From positions 4,667 to 68,666 of the forward strand of contig DJAM01000060.1 in the NCBI GenBank assembly GCA_002429595.1: 64,000 nt of DNA, in the 5' to 3' direction. The first letter of the stretch is position 1. Each line of letters opens with the position of its first letter. The position numbers and the translations under genes are program-made. The notes under the pieces were generated by a model, which was not told the DNA's origin, made no database searches, and saw only the letters and a list, made by a program, of their open reading frames with translations. The DNA comes from Coxiellaceae bacterium UBA6002. Its GTDB lineage: Bacteria; Pseudomonadota; Gammaproteobacteria; UBA6002. This document shows, in pieces, positions 44,406 through 52,479 of the stretch.

Positions 44406-47069
44406 TCAATCTATATCGTGCTCAAGCTGCTTTGATTGGTATTGTCCTAGCATTTTTGCAAATTCAGGCATTTTAGTTTGAATGATTTGATAGAGTTTTT
44501 TATTTTTGTAAATTTTTTTGACTTCAAGTTGGACCTCTTTTTTTAGTCGATAGACTGCATAATGATTTTTGAGTATTTTTGCTTGATCAAGATCATTCAA
44601 TAATTTGTGAAATTTTTCTTGAGTAGGCTTAACGTCATCATCACTTTCTTTAACTTGTGTAGAGGATGCATTATTTAAATAATGGTGTCCTTTTTGTTTG
44701 CCATTGACTATTTCAGGCTGTTTATGATGTTGTGTCGTTATTTTTTCATTTCTTACTATTAGCTGATGATATTTTTCATGTAAATATTTTCGAGCGGTTT
44801 TAAGTTTTTCTAGAGCATGTTCTTTAATTCGAGCAAATAGACTTTCAATATTGATACCACGTCGTTTAGCAAAATTAAATGGGTAATCAAGCATGTTATC
44901 TTTCATCCCATCTTTGTCTAGTCCTTTGATGAGTGATTCAAGATTGGGGTGATTCTCTTGATCAATATATAAATCCATTGTTTTCTTATGACGACTACCC
45001 GCAACATACATTAAGTTGCGATTCCAATAATCACCTGCAACATAAATAAAACTGTGATCTACAGTGATACCTTGTGTCTTATGGATGGTAGCACTGTAGC
45101 CATGATTAAAATGCACATAGTGCTCAGGATCAAAGGTAACCGTTTTGTTATTATCAAGATCAACCGTAATACTTTTCACTTTACCTAAATTATCAGATTC
45201 AATTACCTTTATAATTCCCAATTGACCATTTCGAACTTCCAATTTTGGATCATTTTTTCGAAATATCAAACGATCATTCACACTCAACCATAATTCGTGT
45301 TCACCTTTTTTAATAGAGAATCCTTGATCAATTTCACCCGCTAGAATTCGTTTAGCCCTTGCGATTTGATTGAGTTGCATTACATCGATATTTCGATGTG
45401 CCAAAATGAGCGTTTGTTGCAATAAAATATGTTTTTGGTTATATCGATGATGCCAATCATCGATGAGGCAGTGCATCGCATCTTTTGCTGTTTTGTTATA
45501 ATGAATATGCTGATGTTCTTGATAAGATTTCAACGCTTCTCTGATATTACCTGTAGCAAGATGATGGGTTGCTTTACGTTGCCAGGGTTCTTCTTGTCGA
45601 ATTATTTGCTGAAGCTCAGCAAATCCAACGCGCTCTAATAACGCTCGGAAAGGCGCTCCGGGTCCTATGGGTTGCAATTGAGCTTCATCACCCACGAGTA
45701 TCAATTTTGCTTGTGCTTTGTGGATATGATTAATGATTTCAGATAAAGCGTAAGTGTCTGTCATGCCGGCTTCATCCAGAATAATGATATCATCCTTTGT
45801 GAGTTTTAAAGTTTCTTTTTGCAGTGCATAGGTGAATGATGCAATTGTCCTGCTGGGTATTCCGGAGGCTTCTTGTAATCCTTGCGCTGCAATACCTGAA
45901 AGAGCAATGCCTTGAACATGATAACCAGCTTTAGTAAAAGCGTCTTTCGCTGCTTTCAAGGCATACGTTTTTCCCGTACCTGCTCGTCCAACGATTATTG
46001 AAATATCTGATCCCTGCAAGATATGTTGTATAGCATCAGCTTGTTCATCATTGAGCTTATAGTTATTAATAATATTTTTAATTAGAGTAGGATGAATAGA
46101 ATGTGAAACACGTTGGTTGAGGTTTTCTGCAACTTCCTGAATATTATTTTCTAGTTCAAAGATGTTTCGGGTTGTGTAACGTTTTTTTCCATCATCACCC
46201 GTACCCAATAATATAATTTTCTTTGAGTTTTTCACTTTAAGCAATGCGATTTGAAATTCTTGTGGATCATCGATGTGCTTATGAAGTAACCGACCAATAT
46301 CATGATCATTAAATACTGAGCTGTGTAATGTAATTTGATTGAGGACATTCTCCGGATCAGTCAGTGCAATTTTTTTAGCATCTTGATGTCGGTTTTGATT
46401 TTCTTGCCAACGGTCAAATTGATTACGATCTTTTGCGTGAAAAATATGTTTGCCTAAATGAATTTGACTATAAATGCCATTTGCATCGACAGTCAAATCG
46501 AGTCCTTTGGCTAGAAAATAGTGATTTTGGAAATGTCGCCACTCTTCACCCCATACTTTATCCGTCTGTACTTGACCTCGGATAACCTTCGGATCCAAAT
46601 CTCGCGCCTTATGGGAATCAAATTGATTGCCAATTAAACGACGTGTAGTGATTAAAATATGTGCATGCGGGTTGCCTGCTTCATTATGAATATTAATATC
46701 TACAACTACGCCATTATTTACAAAATTTGCCATGGCGAAACGTTTTGCAAGTTCAATTTTGTCGTTGTCATTAATTTGATCATCTTGAGGCAGGGCTAGA
46801 ATAACTTCTTTGGCTACTTGTGAGTTATTTCGAGTTTCATTTTTTTCAACAGTGTTCCATAACAATTCACGATTTTTAAATTTAACATCCGCATTTTCAG
46901 GTAACAGAATTTCTGAATAGAGTAGGAGGGATTTTTTATTAGTATAGTCAAACGTTGTACCTGTGCGCTCATCATAAATTTTCGAACAACTACGATAGGC
47001 AGCCGCTGCTGTAGCTTGCAGAGCTTTACTTCGAGATAGATATTTTACCTGTGCAAATGCAATAGCCAT
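44406..47069 (-). CDS. traA: TraA-type conjugative relaxase (MobQ family) with helicase domain
   Basis: 887 residues. The N-terminal relaxase (MAIAFAQVKYLSRSKALQAT, YDERTGTTFDY, then NPHAHILITTRRL, the HxH of the three-histidine site near residue 137) is followed by a RecD2-like helicase. Walker A is IIVGRAGTGKTYAL near residue 360, with LDEAGM and later SRHKKTM-type motifs. The C-terminus is charged and coiled, similar to Ti plasmid TraA but shorter. It nicks oriT and unwinds the strand. The start at 47069 lies 14 bases from a nic-like inverted repeat. Confidence 0.92.
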   Translation of the reverse strand: MAIAFAQVKYLSRSKALQATAAAAYRSCSKIYDERTGTTFDYTNKKSLLLYSEILLPENADVKFKNRELLWNTVEKNETRNNSQVAKEVILALPQDDQINDNDKIELAKRFAMANFVNNGVVVDINIHNEAGNPHAHILITTRRLIGNQFDSHKARDLDPKVIRGQVQTDKVWGEEWRHFQNHYFLAKGLDLTVDANGIYSQIHLGKHIFHAKDRNQFDRWQENQNRHQDAKKIALTDPENVLNQITLHSSVFNDHDIGRLLHKHIDDPQEFQIALLKVKNSKKIILLGTGDDGKKRYTTRNIFELENNIQEVAENLNQRVSHSIHPTLIKNIINNYKLNDEQADAIQHILQGSDISIIVGRAGTGKTYALKAAKDAFTKAGYHVQGIALSGIAAQGLQEASGIPSRTIASFTYALQKETLKLTKDDIIILDEAGMTDTYALSEIINHIHKAQAKLILVGDEAQLQPIGPGAPFRALLERVGFAELQQIIRQEEPWQRKATHHLATGNIREALKSYQEHQHIHYNKTAKDAMHCLIDDWHHRYNQKHILLQQTLILAHRNIDVMQLNQIARAKRILAGEIDQGFSIKKGEHELWLSVNDRLIFRKNDPKLEVRNGQLGIIKVIESDNLGKVKSITVDLDNNKTVTFDPEHYVHFNHGYSATIHKTQGITVDHSFIYVAGDYWNRNLMYVAGSRHKKTMDLYIDQENHPNLESLIKGLDKDGMKDNMLDYPFNFAKRRGINIESLFARIKEHALEKLKTARKYLHEKYHQLIVRNEKITTQHHKQPEIVNGKQKGHHYLNNASSTQVKESDDDVKPTQEKFHKLLNDLDQAKILKNHYAVYRLKKEVQLEVKKIYKNKKLYQIIQTKMPEFAKMLGQYQSKQLEHDID

Positions 47070-47082
47070 GCGCCTATTCTAC

Positions 47083-47114
47083 GCAAACTTGAAAAGTTTG
47101 CATATTGCGCTTTT
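47083..47114 (+). other. Probable oriT (MobQ-type nic region)
   Basis: A perfect inverted repeat GCAAACTT-GAA-AAGTTTGC at 47083-47101 is immediately followed by ATATTGCGCTTTT (47102-47114). RSF1010- and Ti-type (MobQ) oriTs have the same architecture: a hairpin directly followed by TAAGTGCGCCCT, nicked after TGCG. By analogy the nick would fall between 47109 and 47110. It lies between the divergent traA and traC/D-like genes, where MobQ oriTs are found. Confidence 0.65.
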
Positions 47115-47225
47115 AGGGGGAAGACTTTTTTAGAGACATTGCTTTTACTACTACAAAAGTTGGGGATTTCTAAGTCATGCGTTTCTCTGTAAGCTATTTT
47201 GAAAATCATCGATGGAGAGGGAGTC

Positions 47226-47447
47226 ATGCACAAGCAAAAAAGAATCAAGTCTATCGCTAACTTCCAAAAACAGAAACTTTTAATGCAGCAGCAACTTAAG
47301 CGAGCAGAAGAAAAATTAAAAGAATTAGAAAATAAACGTGCAATTGAATTAGGTAAATTGGCTATGGAATGTGGTCTAGCTGAAAAAAATAATGAATTTT
47401 TAGAGCGTGTATTTTTTAAAATATCAAAGGAGAACCTACATGCTTGA
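47226..47447 (+). CDS. TraC/TraD-like small conjugal protein
   Basis: 73 residues, lysine- and glutamate-rich, helical, ending in AIELGKLAMECGLAEKNNEFLERVF. Small TraC/TraD proteins next to TraA-type relaxases have this charged N-terminal coiled coil and an LGxLxxxxGLAE motif. The ATG at 47226 has GAGAGGGAG just upstream and is preferred over 47199. It is divergent from traA across the oriT. Its stop overlaps the next gene by 8 bases. Confidence 0.7.
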   Translation: MHKQKRIKSIANFQKQKLLMQQQLKRAEEKLKELENKRAIELGKLAMECGLAEKNNEFLERVFFKISKENLHA

Positions 47448-47712
47448 GGACTCGTCAAGTAAGTTGATTCGACAAAAGCAATTTGTTGCAAGAAATGAAC
47501 TTTCTCTTAACAGAGAGCGTGAACGTTTAAGAAAAGCTGATACACGGCGAAAAATTCAGCTAGGAGGATTAATTGTTAAAGCAGGTCTGGCTGAAGAGCC
47601 GTCCAGTGTTATTTTAGGGTTACTGTGTGATGCGCGCGGTAGACTTCCAAATGAAAAGGAGCGATGGCAGAGCTTGGGTGATCACGAATTTCAAAAAGAA
47701 CAAAATTTTTGA
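47440..47712 (+). CDS. traD: TraD-like small conjugal protein
   Basis: 90 residues with an N-terminal coil (LIRQKQFVARNELSLNRERERLRKAD) and the conserved RRKIQLGGLIVKAGLAEEPSSVILGLL, characteristic of TraD/TraC auxiliary conjugal proteins. AAGGAG precedes the ATG at 47440, which overlaps the upstream gene. The pair is thought to assist relaxosome function at oriT. Confidence 0.75.
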   Translation: MLEDSSSKLIRQKQFVARNELSLNRERERLRKADTRRKIQLGGLIVKAGLAEEPSSVILGLLCDARGRLPNEKERWQSLGDHEFQKEQNF

Positions 47713-47795
47713 GGTATCAAACTAGCATTTTAACGCCGAAGCAGTAAGCCATCACTCATCTTAGATAAGATTATAAATTAAAAAAGAGGTGACCC

Positions 47796-48806
47796 ATGTT
47801 CAATTCACGATCTCAAGAACATGCAGATAGGAATATGAAGATAAGTGACGAAGAATTTTTTGATAAAATTCGTAAACAGGATTGGTCTTTTTATTTTTTG
47901 TGCTTAATTAAAGATTCCAGTCTATTGCATCGCTGTGATGCATTGGGTAATCAGGCACTTCATATAGCAGCTTACCAAGGTAACTTTGAAGTACTTTCAC
48001 AGTTAATTGAACAGGGTGCAGATGTTAATGCCGAGAATAATAGTCATTTAACTGCATTAGATTTGGCAGCAAGTAACGGTGATGAAGATTTAGTCATGTT
48101 CTTATTAGAAAAGGGCGCGAAAATTATTTCAGCTAAAGAAAAATTATCCCCGCTTCATTGGGCCACAATTTATGGTCAAACTTCTGTAGTACGACTTCTG
48201 ATAAAGCAAGGGATAGATACTGGTCATCCAGATGAGAAAGGTTTTATCGCCGGTGACTATGCAAAAGAAATTGGGTATTCGGATATTAATCATATTTTAA
48301 CAAACTCCCATAATTTAGAATCTGAACAACATGATAGAAACTCTAATCGAGCTAAACTTGCCGCATTGCATGGTAAGCTTGCTATTAAAAGCTTTGCTGA
48401 AGACAAGCCAGATTTAGCGTATCAACTTCTTAAAGATTGTCGGCAGTATGATCATCAAGCATGTGATAAAGTGATCCATAGGGTGCTGACTAATGACCGA
48501 CAGTATCCTAGACTTAACAACTTTCAATTCACAGAATTTTTGAAATCGCCTATTGTTTCTAATACCAAACATCCTGAGAACCAACTCATTTTAGCTCAGC
48601 TTCATAAAGAAGGGCGCTTTGTAAAAAGAGATTATAGCCGTAGTTTATTTTTATATGGGAAGGCCGCAACTCAATTTGAAAATAAAGGCAACGTCATACT
48701 TTTGGATTGGATAAAAGAACTAGTCTTACGTCTCAAGGACTGCTTTACGGTAGATTGGCTGCAGACCAAAAATGATTTAAATGTGTCCAGAACTTTAGGG
48801 AAATAA
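47796..48806 (+). CDS. Ankyrin-repeat protein, candidate effector
   Basis: 336 residues. At least three ankyrin repeats span about residues 45-170: NQALHIAAYQGNFEVLSQLI, HLTALDLAASNGDEDLVMFL and LSPLHWATIYGQTSVVRLLI. A C-terminal helical region includes AQLHKEGRFVKRDYSRSLFL, which is Sel1-like. No signal peptide or membrane segment is present. Ankyrin proteins are common secretion effectors in Legionella. Proximity to tra genes could simply reflect cargo. Role unknown. Confidence 0.75.
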   Translation: MFNSRSQEHADRNMKISDEEFFDKIRKQDWSFYFLCLIKDSSLLHRCDALGNQALHIAAYQGNFEVLSQLIEQGADVNAENNSHLTALDLAASNGDEDLVMFLLEKGAKIISAKEKLSPLHWATIYGQTSVVRLLIKQGIDTGHPDEKGFIAGDYAKEIGYSDINHILTNSHNLESEQHDRNSNRAKLAALHGKLAIKSFAEDKPDLAYQLLKDCRQYDHQACDKVIHRVLTNDRQYPRLNNFQFTEFLKSPIVSNTKHPENQLILAQLHKEGRFVKRDYSRSLFLYGKAATQFENKGNVILLDWIKELVLRLKDCFTVDWLQTKNDLNVSRTLGK

Positions 48807-49050
48807 TTTAATTTATCCTTCTTCTTTCGTAACTACTCGCCTGGGTTTCTTCAAAAAAATTAATTCTGCAATTGGGGATAGGATTCCCTGCCATACAACA
48901 TTTAAATGGTAACCAAAACAAAATAAATTACTTACTCGCTGCAAATTTGGGTTGGACACTTTAATTACACTCAAGACAATGCAATAACCAAGATAAAAAA
49001 TATGGAGTTCCTTTTAAAGCATGAGTGGACTCCGCTATAGAGATACAGAG

Positions 49051-49557
49051 TCAATCAGGCTCTAGTAAAATTGACTGCACTGTTTTTAGTGTCATGATCA
49101 GTGTCATCGGTTGTAAAAGCGATTCCACGAATCCTCGCGACGTATAGAATCTTTTAGCTTGTTCTGATAAAGCATGAACTAAAATAGCAAACACGCCTGC
49201 ATCACTAGCAACGCTAACAGCGCGTATCATTGCATCACGCAACAAGGCACTACCCAGTCCTTTATTATGATAATTCTTGTCGATCGCTAGTCTACCAAGC
49301 AACAACACAGGCAATGGGTCTGGCATATTCCGTCTCATTGTCTTAGGCGCAGTTTCATGACTGATGGCGCCCGCAGATAGGCTGTAATAGCCAATAACTT
49401 TTTTGCCATTGCAAAGAACAAAACACCGTGATCCTCCTGATACTTGATTTTTAATCGCACGTTTTTTGAGCCATTCGTCAAGTGACTGTTCGCCGCTATC
49501 AAAATCATCTAAATCATAGTCAGCTGAGATCGGAGTTGGCGGTAACAAATTAAGCAA
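49051..49557 (-). CDS. tacT: GNAT acetyltransferase toxin (TacT-like)
   Basis: 168 residues. The GNAT core contains LLLGRLAIDKNYHNKGLGSA (acetyl-CoA loop near residue 90-109) and ALSEQAKRFYTSRGFVES with the catalytic tyrosine near residue 142. TacT toxins acetylate aminoacyl-tRNA and block translation. The gene starts with TTG (49557), 2 bases after the DUF1778 antitoxin stop, the standard order. The start FDSGEQSLDEWLKKRA is typical of the family. Confidence 0.9.
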   Translation of the reverse strand: MLNLLPPTPISADYDLDDFDSGEQSLDEWLKKRAIKNQVSGGSRCFVLCNGKKVIGYYSLSAGAISHETAPKTMRRNMPDPLPVLLLGRLAIDKNYHNKGLGSALLRDAMIRAVSVASDAGVFAILVHALSEQAKRFYTSRGFVESLLQPMTLIMTLKTVQSILLEPD

Positions 49558-49559
49558 GT

Positions 49560-49841
49560 TTATTTATCCCAGGGTGCTTTTGTTTTAAGTAGTCGACGTA
49601 GTTTGTCAGTTGCTGGTAATGGCCGATCAAGTAGCTCTTGAAACTTTTCGAATGTAGTAGCATTAACCGTGAAAAATGTCTGGTCAAGCAACAGCTCTTC
49701 TGCTTTGCTGCAGGCAGCGTTAAGCATAAAATCCGACCGACTACGGCCTAGTCGTTCGGCTGCTTGATCAATCAGGTCACGCTGATAGGTCTTAGCTCTG
49801 ATATTGATAGACACTGACCCTTTATTTTGTGCATGCTTCAT
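49560..49841 (-). CDS. tacA: DUF1778 ribbon-helix-helix antitoxin (TacA-like)
   Basis: 93 residues. SVSINIRAKTYQRDLIDQAA and RLGRSRSDFMLNAACSKAEE form the ribbon-helix-helix of DUF1778. The C-terminal tail (FFTVNATTFEKFQELLDRPL) wraps the toxin. It is divergent from the helC operon, and its promoter carries repeated TATAC half-sites. It partners with the GNAT toxin directly downstream. Confidence 0.92.
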   Translation of the reverse strand: MKHAQNKGSVSINIRAKTYQRDLIDQAAERLGRSRSDFMLNAACSKAEELLLDQTFFTVNATTFEKFQELLDRPLPATDKLRRLLKTKAPWDK

Positions 49842-49853
49842 AATTACCTCTCT

Positions 49854-49888
49854 TGTCTATACAAATAGTATACAATACTGTATAGACA
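49854..49888 (-). promoter_or_regulatory. Operator-like repeat upstream of the TacAT pair
   Basis: TGTCTATAC (49854-49862) and its inverse GTATAGACA (49880-49888) form a 9-base inverted repeat. GTATAC lies between the arms (49868-49873) and a further CTATAC sits just beyond. Clustered half-sites upstream of an RHH antitoxin suggest autorepression. Confidence 0.6.
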
Positions 49889-49965
49889 AATGCTATACGA
49901 AGTGGATTTGATAAAAAATAATTAGCTGGTTGTTTCATATCAGCATTTTTAGCTGAATTAAACTC

Positions 49966-49993
49966 TTGAGTAGCGTTAATTTTTCGATATAGT
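49966..49993 (+). promoter_or_regulatory. Candidate promoter of helC operon
   Basis: TTGAGT at 49966-49971 and TATAGT at 49988-49993 are separated by 16 bases and lie about 60 bases upstream of the helC ATG. No clear metal-regulator dyad overlaps it. The assignment rests on the hexamers alone. Confidence 0.4.
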
Positions 49994-50051
49994 GAGGTTC
50001 AGGTTTATCTTTTGCATTTTTTGATTGTTTTCTGTCTTAGGTAAAAAACAC

Positions 50052-51347
50052 ATGGTAGTGATTTTAAAAGTATATAAATATAAAAATAAAATAAAAAAAA
50101 GTTCGTCACTGTATTTTATTGGCATTATCCTGTGCCTTTTTTATTCTATAACACCAACAGCTAATCCCGCAAATCACCTTCCTGTTAATTCATTCTCGAA
50201 CTTTATTCACTGCGTAATTCAAAATAACCCAGCAATTTGTGCCGCTAGGGCGAATGTTGCCGCAGCAGAAGCTCGTTATGTAGCAAGTTCCCAGCCCCTA
50301 TACAACCCTGAATTAACCGCAGAAGCCCAGAAAGCAATAGAGAACACTTATAGCATTGGAATCAATCAAACTATCGACATTGCAAACAAACGATGTGCCA
50401 AAAGCAAAATAGGCGAAGCCAATCTTCAAGCTGCAAAGGCACAACTTGCAAATCTTGAGCAGCAATTAACTGCGGATTTGTTAAATGCATTAATCGCTTT
50501 TCGAACTCAAGAGAAAGTTGTATTTTTTGCTAAAGAACGAACCAATATATTAAATCGGTTTTTGACTTTGTCTAAAAAACTTCATGTAAATGGAGATATC
50601 CCAAGAGTTGATGTAGATTTAGCTCAACTTGCTTATTCCGACTCAATTGCTCAGCAGGCACAAGCTGAGGTAAAACTAACCGAAGCTTTACAATCACTAA
50701 GAGCTATTGCAGGATGTAATAACTCTGATTGGCCGGACTTTCCTCATAATCTTCCTTGCCTTACTATTTCTGATCACAAAATTGATTGTTTACTTCAAGG
50801 CTTGCCCGAATTCCATGTATGGAATAATCAATACCTCAGCGCTATAGCTCGCATAAATCTCACACAGCGTGAGCGTTATCCAGATCCCACAATTGGTATT
50901 CAAGGGGGGCTGCAAGAAGAGTCAGAGGAAAAAAAAGCATTAATTGGGGTTACATTAACCGTCCCTCTATTTATTCGTAATCCTTATCAGGCGGAAGTCG
51001 CAGCCGCGAGTGCAGATGCTGGCGAGGCAGACCAAAAAAGGAGGGATTGGATGAGGATTACTCGTGCTGAGATCATGACATCTGCAGAGCGTTATCAAAT
51101 TCTAAGTCAGGCTGTTAGTCAATGGGAAAAGATTTCTAACAAACCACTTAAAGACGGTATAAACTTAATTGAGAGATTATGGCAAGCAGGCGAATTGAGT
51201 ACAACGGAGTATTTAGTGCAATTAAGACAACGTGTTGATAATCAAATAACGGGTGCAGTCCTAACAGCACAGGCTTGGCAAGCATGGGTAAGCTGGTTAA
51301 AAGCATCGGGCCAATCTGAAAACTGGCTATGTCATTATTCACCTTAA
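50052..51347 (+). CDS. helC: Outer-membrane factor of HelCBA (CzcC/TolC type)
   Basis: 431 residues. The outer-membrane efflux fold shows two OEP repeats: NPAICAARANVAAAEARYVA with QPLYNPELTAEAQKAI (first), then RERYPDPTIGIQGGLQEESE and LTVPLFIRNPYQAEVAAASA (second). An N-terminal hydrophobic leader (SSLYFIGIILCLFYSITPTA) is present. It forms the outer-membrane duct of the HelB/HelA pump. ATG 50052 is preferred over the upstream TTG 50025. It is the first gene of the operon. Confidence 0.85.
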   Translation: MVVILKVYKYKNKIKKSSSLYFIGIILCLFYSITPTANPANHLPVNSFSNFIHCVIQNNPAICAARANVAAAEARYVASSQPLYNPELTAEAQKAIENTYSIGINQTIDIANKRCAKSKIGEANLQAAKAQLANLEQQLTADLLNALIAFRTQEKVVFFAKERTNILNRFLTLSKKLHVNGDIPRVDVDLAQLAYSDSIAQQAQAEVKLTEALQSLRAIAGCNNSDWPDFPHNLPCLTISDHKIDCLLQGLPEFHVWNNQYLSAIARINLTQRERYPDPTIGIQGGLQEESEEKKALIGVTLTVPLFIRNPYQAEVAAASADAGEADQKRRDWMRITRAEIMTSAERYQILSQAVSQWEKISNKPLKDGINLIERLWQAGELSTTEYLVQLRQRVDNQITGAVLTAQAWQAWVSWLKASGQSENWLCHYSP

Positions 51348-51359
51348 GGTAAGCCATTG

Positions 51360-52460
51360 ATGTTGAAGTTTAAACTCAGATATGCCGTTTTCTTGTTTTT
51401 AATCTTGTCATATCAACTAGCGTTTGCAAAAGAAACAGACTCTGAAAATACTGTCCAATTAAGCGAACAATCCCAAAAACTAGCAGGCATTGTGGTTACT
51501 ACCTTAAAACCAAAAATTTTAAAAATCTATACACCAGCTCCTGGAGAAGTAGCTCCGAATACTAATCTAAGTACAAAAGTCACTACTCGTGTGGCAGCCC
51601 AAGTAGTCGAGCGCTACGTTCAAGAAGGTCAACATGTAAAACAAGGCCAAGTTTTAGTTAAAATGTCCAGTGTTGATATGGCCAAGACACAGGCAGATTT
51701 ACTGTTAGCTTCTCAGGAATGGGAAAGAGTAAAAAGTTTAGGTAAAGATGCTATATCAGGAAAACGCTATTACGAAGCTCAAGTTAATTACCAGCGAGCT
51801 TATTCAACGGCTTTAGCTTACGGAATGACTGAGATTGAAATTAAACAATTATTGATCACACAAAAACCCACTCAAGCACAAGGTGAGTTTCGTCTGCTTG
51901 CTCCTAGAGACGGTACTATTTTTGATATTAAGTTTACTGATGGCGAGTTGATTGAACCAGGTAGAGTACTCCTTCAAGTGGTGAACGAGGGTTCTGTGTG
52001 GGTTAATGCAAAATTATCACCCGGTTTAGTTCGCCCTATAAAAATAAATGATAGCGCGCAAGTTATTGTCGGTAATCAAGTATTAATGGGACATGTGATT
52101 CAAGTTTATCATCAACTAGATGAGGTGACTCGTACTCGTTCAATCTTGCTGGAAGTAAAAAATGCGAGCGACCTGTTGCATCCGGGCCAATTCGTCAACT
52201 GCTTGATTGAATCAGGACAAACCAAGCCTGTTTTGGCAGTGCCCGTAGAGGCGATAGTCCGCACACCCGATGGCGATATGGGTATCTATCTGGAAAAGGC
52301 TGTAGGGTTATTCCAACTTAATGAGATAAAGCTTGTAGAAACAATCAATGACCAAGCTGTTATTGAAGGTGTTCCTGCAAATGCACGTGTAGTGACAAAA
52401 GGCGCTTTTTTTGTCCACGCCGAGTTAAATAAAAAGGGTTTTGATGCACACGGACATTAA
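51360..52460 (+). CDS. helB: Periplasmic adaptor of HelCBA (membrane fusion protein)
   Basis: 366 residues: a signal-like helix (FLFLILSYQLAFAK), then beta-barrel, lipoyl and hairpin parts (EVAPNTNLSTKVTTRVAAQV, YVQEGQHVKQGQVLVKMSSV). The lipoyl half-motifs flank the coil. RLLAPRDGTIFDIKFTDGEL follows in the second lipoyl half. It connects HelA to HelC. ATG 51360 follows the helC stop by 12 bases; the TTG at 51357 is less likely. Normal length. Confidence 0.9.
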   Translation: MLKFKLRYAVFLFLILSYQLAFAKETDSENTVQLSEQSQKLAGIVVTTLKPKILKIYTPAPGEVAPNTNLSTKVTTRVAAQVVERYVQEGQHVKQGQVLVKMSSVDMAKTQADLLLASQEWERVKSLGKDAISGKRYYEAQVNYQRAYSTALAYGMTEIEIKQLLITQKPTQAQGEFRLLAPRDGTIFDIKFTDGELIEPGRVLLQVVNEGSVWVNAKLSPGLVRPIKINDSAQVIVGNQVLMGHVIQVYHQLDEVTRTRSILLEVKNASDLLHPGQFVNCLIESGQTKPVLAVPVEAIVRTPDGDMGIYLEKAVGLFQLNEIKLVETINDQAVIEGVPANARVVTKGAFFVHAELNKKGFDAHGH

Positions 52461-52479
52461 ATGGAATTAAAGAAAACTA

